Shown here: in pieces, positions 1 to 7,619 of the stretch
How the letters are laid out: each line of letters begins with the position of its first letter
Position numbering within the stretch: position 1 is the stretch's first letter
Source of the DNA: JAGPHI01 sp036641735
GTDB lineage: Bacteria > Bacillota > Clostridia > Oscillospirales > Ruminococcaceae
DNA length: 10,116 bases
Reading direction: 5' to 3'
Assembly: GCA_036641735.1 (NCBI GenBank)
Contig: JAVWEG010000069.1
Span: 1 to 10,116, forward strand
Program-made: the position numbers and the translations under genes
The notes under the pieces: generated by a model
The model's input: only the letters and a program-made list of their open reading frames with translations
Told to the model about the DNA's origin: nothing
The model's database searches: none

Positions 1-1
1 A

Positions 2-3000
2 AAATATGGGTGGCTTACGAGCCGTGGCAACAGCCTTGCATTTAATGAGGATGCAAGCTACTCACTTTTATGTTCGCTTGAAGTATTTGATGATGAGGGT
101 AATTATACAGGCAAAGCCGATATTTTTACAAAGCGCACAATAAAGCCGCACATTCCGATAACTCACGTGGACACAGCAAGCGAGGCGCTCGCTTTATCCC
201 TTTCCGAAAAGGCACACGTAGATATGGAGTATATGAGCAGCTTAACAGACAAGAGCTCTAAGGTGCTGGAGCAGGAGCTTTTAGGTGTTGTGTATCGCGA
301 TATCAAATGCGATATAAACACAGCAAAGTATGCAGACATAAATGCTTTTCCACTGGTAACGACAGACGAATATCTTTCCGGAAACGTACGCAAAAAATTG
401 CAAATGGCACAGACACTTTACGATGCGTCCCCCTCCGAGACAAAAAACGAATTAAAGTGCAATATAGACGCACTTCGCGCCGTGCAGCCTGTGGAGCTTA
501 CCGCTGCGGAAATAGGCGCACGCATAGGTGCTACTTGGATACCGCCTGAGATATACAAGCAATTTATATTTGAAATGCTCAATACAGATAGCCATACTCG
601 CAGCAAAATTGATGTGCTTTATTCTAAAAGCACTGCCCGGTGGCACGTTGCCGGAAAAACTGCCGGGTTTAACAATATTTGCGCCAATACCACCTTTGGC
701 ACTAAGCGCATTTCCGCATATCACATATTTGAGCAAACCTTGAATTTGAAAGATGTGCGCATTTTTGATGTGAAAATCGAAAACGGTAATGAGGTTCGCG
801 TTTTTAATAGAGTAGAAACGCAAATCGCGCAAGATAAGCAAGAGCTGATCAAATCTAAATTTACAGAATGGCTATGGCAGGATATCGACCGCCGTGAGAT
901 GCTTTGCGCATTGTACAATCAAACCTTTAACAGCACTCGCCCACGCGAATATGACGGCAGGCACATTGCTTTTTATGGTATGAACCCCGAAATCACGCTG
1001 GAAAAACACCAAGTTAATGCCATTGCACATATAATTTATGGTGGAAACACATTACTCGCACACGAAGTTGGCGCAGGGAAAACCTACGAAATGGTCGCTG
1101 CTGCAATGGAGAGTCGGCGGCTTGGTCTTTGCAGTAAATCCCTTGTTGTCGTGCCTAACCATATCACAGAGCAATGGGCGGCAGAATGGTTACAGCTGTA
1201 CCCATCCGCAAATATTTTAGTAGCTAAGAAAAAGGACTTTGAAACGAAAAACCGCAAAAGATTTTGTGCTCGTATTGCCACAGGCGATTATGATGCAATC
1301 ATTATCGGCCACAGCCAATTTGAAAAGATACCTATGTCTAAAGAGCGCAAGGAGGCTATTTTGCAACAGCAGCTTGATGAAATGATAAGTGGGATTGACG
1401 AAGCCAAACGCGCAAAATGTGAAAATTTCACTGTAAAACAAATGGAGCGTTCGCGCAAAGAATTAGTTGCAAAGCTTGCTAAGCTTAACGACCAAAGCCG
1501 TAAGGACAATGTTGTCACATTTGAGGAGCTTGGTGTTGACCGAATATTTATAGATGAGTCGCACTATTTTAAAAATCTGTTCCTTATGACTAAAATGCGT
1601 AATGTTGGTGGAATTGCACAAACAGACGCGCAAAAATCTTCAGACCTATTTATGAAATGCAGATATCTTGATGAAATCACAGACGGCAAGGGCATTATTT
1701 TTGCTACAGGTACTCCCATTTCAAACTCAATGGTGGAGCTATATACTATTCAGCGCTATTTGCAATATAACGCTTTGCACGATATGGGGCTTGAACATTT
1801 TGACGAATGGGCAGCCACCTTTGGCGAAACCGTTACGGCTCCCGAATTAGCGCCGGAGGGTACGGGCTACAGGGCTAAAACACGGTTTGCCAAATTCTAT
1901 AACCTACCTGAGCTTATGTCAACCTTTAAAGAGGTAGCCGATATACAAACTGCCGATATGCTAAACCTTCCTGTACCAAAAGCAACTTTTCATACTGAAG
2001 TTATAAAAGCCTCCGAAATGCAAAAAGCAATGCTGGCAGAGCTTGCCGATCGCGCTGAAGACATTCACGGCGGTAGCGTTGACCCCACCGTCGACAATAT
2101 GCTAAAGGTGACAAACGACGGAAGAAAGCTTGCCCTTGATATGCGTTTAATTAATCCTTTAGCAAGTGATGACACCGAAAATAAGGTGTCTGTGTGTGCC
2201 AAAAATATATATCAAATATGGAAAAAAACTACCGAAATTTATGGTGTGCAGCTTGTTTTTTGCGATTTATCTACACCGAAATCACAGCGCCCTATTGAAC
2301 TGCAAGAAAGCGGAGACGGTGCATCTCGAATTATATCAGAGCAATTTATAAACGTGTACGACGATTTAAAACGCAAGCTAATATCCAAAGGTATTCCTAT
2401 GCACGAAATTGCTTTTATCCATGATGCAAATACAGAAGTACAGAAAAAAGAGCTGTTTGCTAAAACACGTAGCGGTCAAGTGCGTGTTTTACTCGGAAGC
2501 ACACAAAAAATGGGTGCCGGTACCAACGTGCAAAATCATCTTGTGGCGCTGCACGACCTTGATTGTCCATGGCGCCCCTCAGACCTTGCACAGCGTCTTG
2601 GCCGCATTATTCGTCGTGGCAATCTTAACCCCGAGGTGGATATTTACAGATATGTCACCGAGGGCACCTTTGATAGCTATCTATATCAGCTTGTGGAAAA
2701 CAAGCAACGCTTTATAGCGCAAATAATGACAAGCAAAGCGCCGCTTCGCGCTGCCGAGGACGTGGACGAAACCGCACTCTCTTATGCCGAAATAAAAGCA
2801 CTTGCCACAGGCAATCCGCTTATTATTGTAAAGTGCAATCTTGATATGGATATAAGCCGATTAAGCACCCTTAAAAGCTATTATCTAAGCCAGAAATACA
2901 CACTTGAGGGGCTTGTTTTACGCAAATATCCACAGGAGCTCGTAAGCCTTGCAGAACGCGAAGCAGGATATGTGGCGGATATAGAATTGCTGGCGGCAAA

Positions 3001-3508
3001 TAAAAAATTACCGGATAACTTTGCCCCTATGGAAATCTTAGGCACAACACATACAGAAAAGGAAATGGCAGGCAAGGCTATTCTCGATGCTTGCGCAAAA
3101 ATGACAAGCCCTGATGCCATTCTCCTTGGCAAATATAGAGGCTTTACTATGTCGCTATATTACGACAGCAATAAAAACGAATACCGTTTATCGCTGAAAG
3201 GCACGTTAACACACTCTGTTTCGCTCGGCTCTGATATGTTTGGCAACCTCACGCGCATTGACAATCTGCTTGATAAACTTGCTGAAAAGCTTGAAAACGT
3301 GCGGCAAACTATAACCGACACTAAAGTACAGCTTGAAAATGCGCGTACTGAGCTGCAAGCACCATTTGCACAAGAAAAAGAACTGACGGAAAAAATTTCA
3401 AAGCGCAACGAATTAAACATTTTACTTAATATGGATGAGCCGCAAAGCAATGTAGCACAAGCGCCTGTTTTCACACAGCAAGACTGCGATGACGATTTAG
3501 AAATGTAA
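2..3508 (+). CDS. Large SNF2/DEAD-type helicase of a conjugative element, 5'-truncated (DarB/N12-methylase-helicase type)
   Basis: The frame is open from base 2 with no stop, so the gene begins upstream; a GTG at 167 lies inside conserved sequence and is not the start. 1168 residues are visible. Superfamily 2 motifs appear in order: Walker A GAGKT (visible residues 357-361), DESH box (518-521), motif III TGTPISN (from 569), and a C-terminal helicase half with motif VI QRLGRIIRRG (from 864). The last ~100 residues are charged and probably coiled-coil, ending in an acidic DDDLEM tail. Such proteins in Clostridia elements usually exceed 2000 residues and carry an N-terminal N6-adenine methylase, which would lie outside this window. 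They resemble phage P1 DarB, an antirestriction protein, so DNA translocation or protection of incoming DNA is inferred. The next gene starts 15 bases downstream, so the two are probably co-transcribed. The helicase call is firm; the biological role is not. Confidence 0.9.
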   Translation, partial: KYGWLTSRGNSLAFNEDASYSLLCSLEVFDDEGNYTGKADIFTKRTIKPHIPITHVDTASEALALSLSEKAHVDMEYMSSLTDKSSKVLEQELLGVVYRDIKCDINTAKYADINAFPLVTTDEYLSGNVRKKLQMAQTLYDASPSETKNELKCNIDALRAVQPVELTAAEIGARIGATWIPPEIYKQFIFEMLNTDSHTRSKIDVLYSKSTARWHVAGKTAGFNNICANTTFGTKRISAYHIFEQTLNLKDVRIFDVKIENGNEVRVFNRVETQIAQDKQELIKSKFTEWLWQDIDRREMLCALYNQTFNSTRPREYDGRHIAFYGMNPEITLEKHQVNAIAHIIYGGNTLLAHEVGAGKTYEMVAAAMESRRLGLCSKSLVVVPNHITEQWAAEWLQLYPSANILVAKKKDFETKNRKRFCARIATGDYDAIIIGHSQFEKIPMSKERKEAILQQQLDEMISGIDEAKRAKCENFTVKQMERSRKELVAKLAKLNDQSRKDNVVTFEELGVDRIFIDESHYFKNLFLMTKMRNVGGIAQTDAQKSSDLFMKCRYLDEITDGKGIIFATGTPISNSMVELYTIQRYLQYNALHDMGLEHFDEWAATFGETVTAPELAPEGTGYRAKTRFAKFYNLPELMSTFKEVADIQTADMLNLPVPKATFHTEVIKASEMQKAMLAELADRAEDIHGGSVDPTVDNMLKVTNDGRKLALDMRLINPLASDDTENKVSVCAKNIYQIWKKTTEIYGVQLVFCDLSTPKSQRPIELQESGDGASRIISEQFINVYDDLKRKLISKGIPMHEIAFIHDANTEVQKKELFAKTRSGQVRVLLGSTQKMGAGTNVQNHLVALHDLDCPWRPSDLAQRLGRIIRRGNLNPEVDIYRYVTEGTFDSYLYQLVENKQRFIAQIMTSKAPLRAAEDVDETALSYAEIKALATGNPLIIVKCNLDMDISRLSTLKSYYLSQKYTLEGLVLRKYPQELVSLAEREAGYVADIELLAANKKLPDNFAPMEILGTTHTEKEMAGKAILDACAKMTSPDAILLGKYRGFTMSLYYDSNKNEYRLSLKGTLTHSVSLGSDMFGNLTRIDNLLDKLAEKLENVRQTITDTKVQLENARTELQAPFAQEKELTEKISKRNELNILLNMDEPQSNVAQAPVFTQQDCDDDLEM

Positions 3509-3523
3509 AAAGGAGGATTCGAT

Positions 3524-4669
3524 ATGGCGGAAAAAGTCACGGATAGTAATAGCTTAAAATGCAGCTTTTGCGGCAAGCCTCAGGCTGATGTAGCGCATTT
3601 GATAATTGGCCCCGATGTGAATATTTGCAACGAATGTATTGTGCAATGCCACTCTCTTTTGAAAAGCAGTATGGATTTACCCGCTAAAAACAAAGCTGCT
3701 AATTCTTTGAATTTTACCGATGTGCGTACTCCCTGTGAAATAAAAGAGCTGCTCGACAAAAGCATTATCGGACAAGACCTTGCCAAAAAGGCGCTCGCCG
3801 TTACGGTTTATAACCATTATAAACGTATTTTAAGCGCAGCCGCAATACAAAAAAGCAATATTCTCTTGATAGGCTCTGCAGGTGTCGGCAAATATTCGCT
3901 TGTGCAGGCTCTCTCTCAAGCACTTAACGTACCATTTATCGCAATAAATGCAGCTGCTCTTCGTAAACCTATGCAATATGGTGACGACCTCGGCGATATG
4001 CTTTTAAAGCTCATTAGATGCGCAGATTTCAGCATCGAACGTGCCGAAACCGGCATTATATACATTGACCAAATAGACGAGATAACTAAATGCACCGACA
4101 GCACAAGCTGTCAATTCGCTCTTGCAAAGCTGCTGAGTGGATGTATCTGTAATGTCGTTTTGCCGCCAAAAGCAAGCAGCACCGACACTGAAATTGTTTC
4201 CATTGATACTAAAAATATCTTATTTGTGCTTGGAGGTGAATTTAGCAAAGCCTGCCCTATGCAGCCGCACGACCTTGAGCTTGCAGGCCTCATACACGAG
4301 CTTATCGTTAATATCCCTGTAGTGGCAGCTTTAAATCCTCCTGATGAAAACGACCTTGCAGATATATTAAAAATGCCCGAAAACAACATTATAATGCAAT
4401 ATAAATCGCTCTTTAAGCTTGACAATGTAGAGCTTGACATTACCGACGATGCACTGCGCGAAATTGCAAGAAAAGCACTGGCGCTTAATATGGGAGCAAG
4501 CGGCCTGCATATCGTTATATCCGAATTGCTTTTAAATATTATGTACGATATCCCGACCGACTTTACCATAATTAAGGTTACTGTAGATGCCAACAACGTT
4601 ATCAGCGGAGTGCCCAAATTAACCTTTGGAGCGATACGTAAGCGCTATAAGGCATTATCATCAAAGTAA
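3524..4669 (+). CDS. ClpX-like AAA+ protein with degenerate ATPase sites (pseudo-unfoldase)
   Basis: 381 residues, collinear with ClpX (about 424 in E. coli). An intact C4 zinc-binding domain (C13, C16, C35, C38) precedes the IIGQDLAKKAL and VYNHYKRI segments, an AAA+ core and a ClpX-type C-domain ending in the LLLNIMYDIP region. Compared with canonical ClpX from memory: Walker A keeps K123 but the following Thr is Tyr (Y124); the Walker B catalytic Glu is Gln (IDQID, Q183); the pore-loop GYVG is MQYG (150-153); the arginine-finger position (EFIGR in ClpX) is ELIVN (N263); the sensor-2 Arg in GARGLR is His (GASGLH, H329). The ClpP-docking IGF loop and the RKH loop are deleted. The frame is intact, with a strong AAAGGAGG site before ATG 3524. 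Inference: no ATP hydrolysis or ClpP partnership, but possible binding of adaptors or substrates through the zinc domain, or co-assembly with host ClpX. Homology is certain; function is open. Confidence 0.9.
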   Translation: MAEKVTDSNSLKCSFCGKPQADVAHLIIGPDVNICNECIVQCHSLLKSSMDLPAKNKAANSLNFTDVRTPCEIKELLDKSIIGQDLAKKALAVTVYNHYKRILSAAAIQKSNILLIGSAGVGKYSLVQALSQALNVPFIAINAAALRKPMQYGDDLGDMLLKLIRCADFSIERAETGIIYIDQIDEITKCTDSTSCQFALAKLLSGCICNVVLPPKASSTDTEIVSIDTKNILFVLGGEFSKACPMQPHDLELAGLIHELIVNIPVVAALNPPDENDLADILKMPENNIIMQYKSLFKLDNVELDITDDALREIARKALALNMGASGLHIVISELLLNIMYDIPTDFTIIKVTVDANNVISGVPKLTFGAIRKRYKALSSK

Positions 4670-4694
4670 AAATAGATGAGAAAGGAGAACTAAT

Positions 4695-4844
4695 ATGCCA
4701 TACCTTGTACTCGTACTCACAGGCGTAATTGCGCTGCAATTCATCTACATAACGCTATTGCGCCGCACAAACAAAAGCTTTAGCATCGAGCTTGACTTTT
4801 TAAAAGCAACAAAGAAAATTGAACAAAATACGAAAATGTGGTAA
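4695..4844 (+). CDS. Small single-pass membrane protein, 49 residues, unknown function
   Basis: ATG 4695 is preceded by AAAGGAGAA about seven bases upstream, 25 bases after the ClpX-like gene, and the frame closes with TAA at 4842-4844. The N-terminal ~21 residues are hydrophobic (beginning MPYLVLVLTGVIAL), followed by a basic stop-transfer pair (RR, 23-24). A polar, lysine-rich tail ends in KMW. The predicted layout is one membrane helix with the tail in the cytoplasm. Its position in the operon suggests a membrane component of the element, but I recognise no family. A minus-strand frame over the same bases has no ribosome-binding support. It is real mainly on the strength of its ribosome-binding site, spacing and membrane pattern. 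Confidence 0.65.
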   Translation: MPYLVLVLTGVIALQFIYITLLRRTNKSFSIELDFLKATKKIEQNTKMW

Positions 4845-4867
4845 TCTAGTATTAAAGCATAGCTTTG

Positions 4868-4874
4868 GGAGGAG
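4868..4874 (+). promoter_or_regulatory. Ribosome-binding site fixing the start at 4883
   Basis: GGAGGAG lies eight bases before ATG 4883. The upstream in-frame TTG at 4865 sits directly against this site and cannot be used with it. Confidence 0.8.
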
Positions 4875-4882
4875 AAAACCTT

Positions 4883-5776
4883 ATGCCTATACTGGAATTT
4901 GACAATACAATTTATGATAATAAGGAATGTATCGAAAAAATCAAAGCTCATTTCCCATATCGGAAATTCAAAACCTTTTTCGACAGAGCTAATTTCTTGT
5001 TTGAAAATTATCGCGAAATTGATTTTAGCGATAATTATGCTGTTTTAGAAAGCTTTGACGGAACAGTATTTTTTGTTAAAGGTTGTAATTGCGGATATTA
5101 CGGTCACGGACCGTCAAACACAGTTTCACTTCTTATTCTTATAAATGTGCCAAAAGAAACTGCAGAAAAATATGTGCATACACATAACGCCGTTGAATTG
5201 GAATTTAACGAAAAAGGCGAAATGCTCGAAAACAAAACACAGCTTTGGGGATTATTCGAAAGTAGAAGCCAAGAGCTTCTTAGCGGGCAAGTTTCTTTAG
5301 ATACTATAACCTATGCAGACGTAATTGAACGCACGATGTATTTTTTGTCTCCAAGCGGAGCATCGATATGCAGCTTAGTAAAGCTAATTGACAGCATTAG
5401 TCCAACTAATTTATCATACTATATCGGCAACAATAGCAAACCATACTTTGATTTTACATTTCTTCAGGAGCAAATAGATAAAAGTGATATCAATATTCCA
5501 TTAAATCGTTTATCGTTTTTCATGGTGAAAAGCGAATTGTTTGACATTGTGTGTTTATTTGAAAAAGAGTACGCACAAACATTCATAAATTGTATTTTTC
5601 GCATACTCAACCTAGCTTTACCATTTCAAGAAGTGAGAATCGGAAAAATCGTCTTTATGCTATCAAGTAAATCCAAATGCGATAGTTTATCACAAAAGCT
5701 AATAAGCATTGCCATGAATATTTGCAAAAAAGACGACGAATATCACACAGTAGAGCTACAAAGGGGGAAACAGTAA
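4883..5776 (+). CDS. Hypothetical protein, 297 residues, first gene of a cargo-like pair
   Basis: I do not recognise a family. The start is ATG 4883. The protein is soluble-looking, with no signal peptide and no clear membrane helix. Residues 67-77 (GCNCGYYGHGP) form a Cys/Gly/His-rich turn after a beta-like segment and before a hydrophobic strand (SLLILINV); this could be a metal or structural site. The C-terminal half is mixed helical and hydrophobic (around FINCIFRILNLALPF). The stop codon shares one base with the next start (TAATG), so the two genes are translationally coupled and probably work together. The base composition is visibly richer in A and T than the helicase and relaxase genes, which suggests separate acquisition. 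An accessory function such as defence or exclusion is only a guess from position. Confidence 0.8.
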   Translation: MPILEFDNTIYDNKECIEKIKAHFPYRKFKTFFDRANFLFENYREIDFSDNYAVLESFDGTVFFVKGCNCGYYGHGPSNTVSLLILINVPKETAEKYVHTHNAVELEFNEKGEMLENKTQLWGLFESRSQELLSGQVSLDTITYADVIERTMYFLSPSGASICSLVKLIDSISPTNLSYYIGNNSKPYFDFTFLQEQIDKSDINIPLNRLSFFMVKSELFDIVCLFEKEYAQTFINCIFRILNLALPFQEVRIGKIVFMLSSKSKCDSLSQKLISIAMNICKKDDEYHTVELQRGKQ

Positions 5777-6375
5777 TGGAAAATTTAATACTTTTCCTTG
5801 AAGATACCCCGATGTGGATTATAACAGCATTTGTCAGTGCAATTACTTTTATTTTAGGTATTGTATTTAAAGAACTAATTGTCGACAAATTTTTTAACCT
5901 GCTAAATAAAAACAGATGCAAACAAAAAATTGAAGAAAGCATTTTACCACAGATATATACACAGCCAATAAAAAGCGAAAAAGATTACGAAGAGCTTAAT
6001 AAACGTTTAGAAAACTGCAGCTGCTTAATAATGGGCAAATTTGCGGTAAAAGATGTTGGAGGCTTGCAAATAACATCTTTTGAAACATCAATTTTTCAAA
6101 AATCCAATATTTTTCCACTCACTACAAATTGGCGATTTATTCAAATTGAAAATCCGTCAGCATATACTTGCTTTGTTTTAGCAATCAATCAATTAAAAAA
6201 AGAAAGCATAAAAATTGTATCGTCACAGCTTACATGCATTAAGTCAAATGAAATAATAGGCATTTTCGTAGATGAATATAAAAAACCCGAAAATGTGATA
6301 ATTAACTTTAATGGTAATAGTATAAAATACATTATATCTGAAAACAGGAACAATTCAAAAGGCATAGTATTGTAA
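5776..6375 (+). CDS. Hypothetical membrane-anchored protein, 199 residues, second gene of a cargo-like pair
   Basis: The start is ATG 5776, overlapping the preceding stop by one base and preceded by AAGGGGG at 5761-5767. In-frame codons back to 5722 lie inside the upstream gene and have no ribosome-binding site. One membrane helix is clear at about residues 14-31 (MWIITAFVSAITFILGIVF), followed by a charged juxtamembrane stretch (NKNRCKQKIEES). A cytoplasmic domain of about 150 residues follows, predicted from its alternating pattern to be largely beta-strand in its second half. I recognise no family. It is very AT-rich and ends just before an intrinsic terminator, so the pair 4883-6375 forms a closed two-gene unit. 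A plausible reading is a membrane-tethered partner of the upstream protein, but nothing here shows the function. Confidence 0.8.
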   Translation: MENLILFLEDTPMWIITAFVSAITFILGIVFKELIVDKFFNLLNKNRCKQKIEESILPQIYTQPIKSEKDYEELNKRLENCSCLIMGKFAVKDVGGLQITSFETSIFQKSNIFPLTTNWRFIQIENPSAYTCFVLAINQLKKESIKIVSSQLTCIKSNEIIGIFVDEYKKPENVIINFNGNSIKYIISENRNNSKGIVL

Positions 6376-6398
6376 CACTAAAATAAAACACCACACTG

Positions 6399-6433
6399 AC
6401 AGACAGCTTTTACAAGGCTGTCTGTTTAATTTT
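6399..6433 (+). terminator. Intrinsic terminator after the cargo-like pair
   Basis: ACAGACAGC (6399-6407) pairs with GCTGTCTGT (6417-6425). Inner T-G and T-A pairs extend the stem towards a three-base TAC loop. TTAATTTT follows. The SD of the next gene starts right after it, and partial read-through is possible. The A-rich upstream flank would also give a T-tail on the minus strand, but no minus-strand gene is seen. Confidence 0.75.
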
Positions 6434-6445
6434 AAGGAGGATATT

Positions 6446-7198
6446 ATGGCAGAAAATAAAGCGCTTAATACAAGCAGCAATGCACTTTTACACAATGAGC
6501 ATCCGCCTGCATCACGAACCGTTGACATATATCAAATGCCGAAGGCTGTGGCAAGTGTGCTTGATGTCAGGTTTGAAGGCTTTAGGCAGTTAGCAGAAAG
6601 GTATATCGTGCCTACCATTGATATGTATGCTCATACATATCAAGATGTACTTGATACTGACGATACTTTAGATACGATATTTGACAAATTTAATAATAAT
6701 TTACCTTCCGACTTTACCGGACATAGCTTATCGGTTGGCGATATTATTGTTATTGGCGATAACGGCAAATACACAGCCAGCTATGTAGACACTATCGGCT
6801 TTGTCTCCCTTGCCGCCTTTGCCGAGGAGCACCGCCTATCTGTAACAGAGCAAACGGGGATTTCAAAGCATCAGCCGAATTTTATTACGAGATACGATGT
6901 CCTAAAGGGTGTGCGTGCGCACGATACAAGAATGCTAAACGCACTTATTTCCCCGAATAAAGATATCGAACCCCACAAGGGTGTATTTTTAGACGGTATT
7001 CATTTCACCGGTGAATATTGCTGGAGCGCTGTATATTTTCCTCAATGGGTAAAGCTGGTTGACAGCGTTAACGAACATAGCTTTAGATATATTTGCGATG
7101 AAGAAGGTAATTTTCTAAATTGGAGCGACAACGTAGCAGAGCAGCGTTCAGACATTCCTCGCTGCCAAATGGAAGAAGCTGATGCTATGGAAATGTAA
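6446..7198 (+). CDS. YodL-domain protein of mobile-element type
   Basis: 250 residues. ATG 6446 follows a strong TAAGGAGG. Residues ~78-120 contain the pattern typical of YodL-like domains in Clostridia conjugative elements: FDKFN, then FTGHSLSVGDIIVI, then YVDTIGF, closing a short beta-rich domain. An N-terminal helical stretch (residues 31-70) precedes it. The C-terminal half (140-250) contains an HxPNFITRYDVLKGV segment and an aromatic-rich region (GEYCWSAVYFPQW) that I cannot assign. The tail is acidic and ends in AMEM. Such domains commonly occur inside, or beside, the giant methylase/helicase proteins of these elements, matching its position between that gene and the SSB. The molecular role of YodL domains is not established. 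It is probably cytoplasmic, with no signal or membrane segment. Confidence 0.75.
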   Translation: MAENKALNTSSNALLHNEHPPASRTVDIYQMPKAVASVLDVRFEGFRQLAERYIVPTIDMYAHTYQDVLDTDDTLDTIFDKFNNNLPSDFTGHSLSVGDIIVIGDNGKYTASYVDTIGFVSLAAFAEEHRLSVTEQTGISKHQPNFITRYDVLKGVRAHDTRMLNALISPNKDIEPHKGVFLDGIHFTGEYCWSAVYFPQWVKLVDSVNEHSFRYICDEEGNFLNWSDNVAEQRSDIPRCQMEEADAMEM

Positions 7199-7255
7199 AG
7201 CGTTTTTTCAATTTTCGATTTTTCGCCTAATATATAATAATAAAGGAGATTTACT

Positions 7256-7588
7256 ATGGATTTAAACATTGTTACTATGACAGGCCGCCTTGCAAGTGAT
7301 CCTGAGCCGAAAATGTTGGCTGATGATAAGCGGCTATGTCGCTCATCACTCGCTGTGCAGCGCCCGAAACGTGCTAATAAGGATGCGGAAACCGATTTTT
7401 TCGATTTAGTGGCTTGGCAATCTGATGCCGACTTTTTAGCTAAATATTTTCATAAGGGCGACCCTATCGCCATCAGCGGCGCAATGCGTACCAGCACCTA
7501 CGAAAAGGACGGTGTAAAGCGCACACGTTACGAGATAAATGTGGATAAAATCGCATTCGTGGGTGCGCGCAAGGCACAGACCGAATAA
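7256..7588 (+). CDS. ssb: Single-stranded DNA-binding protein (SSB), short form
   Basis: 110 residues with a complete SSB-type OB fold: an N-terminal NIVTMTGRLASDPEP strand and turn, the LAVQRP segment, DFFDLVAWQSDADFLAKY, the KGDPIAISGAMRTSTYEKDG hairpin and a closing strand ending in FVGA. It binds single-stranded DNA, presumably as a tetramer, and suits protection of the transferred strand or plasmid replication. Chromosomal SSBs usually run 140-180 residues and end in a flexible linker plus an acidic DDDIPF-like tail that recruits partners; here the protein stops at RKAQTE, directly after the OB fold. AAAGGAGA precedes ATG 7256. The relaxase gene begins 31 bases after the stop, consistent with an SSB-relaxase transcription unit. 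Confidence 0.93.
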   Translation: MDLNIVTMTGRLASDPEPKMLADDKRLCRSSLAVQRPKRANKDAETDFFDLVAWQSDADFLAKYFHKGDPIAISGAMRTSTYEKDGVKRTRYEINVDKIAFVGARKAQTE

Positions 7589-7606
7589 CAGCAGTAAATA
7601 ATATGC

Positions 7607-7613
7607 GGAGGTG
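7607..7613 (+). promoter_or_regulatory. Ribosome-binding site fixing the relaxase start at 7620
   Basis: GGAGGTG ends six bases before ATG 7620. The in-frame GTG at 7611 is part of this site, so it is not the start. Confidence 0.75.
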
Positions 7614-7619
7614 TACATT

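Noticed and set aside
167..169. GTG as the start of the helicase
   Set aside because: The frame is open and family-like (SLEVFDDEG, ADIFTKRTI) back to base 2, and no ribosome-binding site precedes it.
2170..2189. GACACC/GGTGTC inverted repeat
   Set aside because: A six-base stem inside the helicase coding sequence with no T-run or regulatory context; likely chance.
4111..4617. Long minus-strand open frame inside the ClpX-like gene
   Set aside because: Shadow frame: Ser-rich, no ribosome-binding site, fully covered by a clear homologue on the + strand. The same holds for the other minus-strand frames in the window.
4865..4867. TTG start six codons upstream of 4883
   Set aside because: The Shine-Dalgarno GGAGGAG lies inside those codons and is spaced correctly only for ATG 4883.
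5722..5775. Upstream start adding 18 codons to the 199-residue protein
   Set aside because: It lies within the preceding gene, lacks a ribosome-binding site, and AAGGGGG is correctly placed before ATG 5776.
7199..7255. Terminator or promoter ahead of ssb
   Set aside because: T-rich with a TATAAT-like string at 7233-7238, but no acceptable -35 box and no hairpin.
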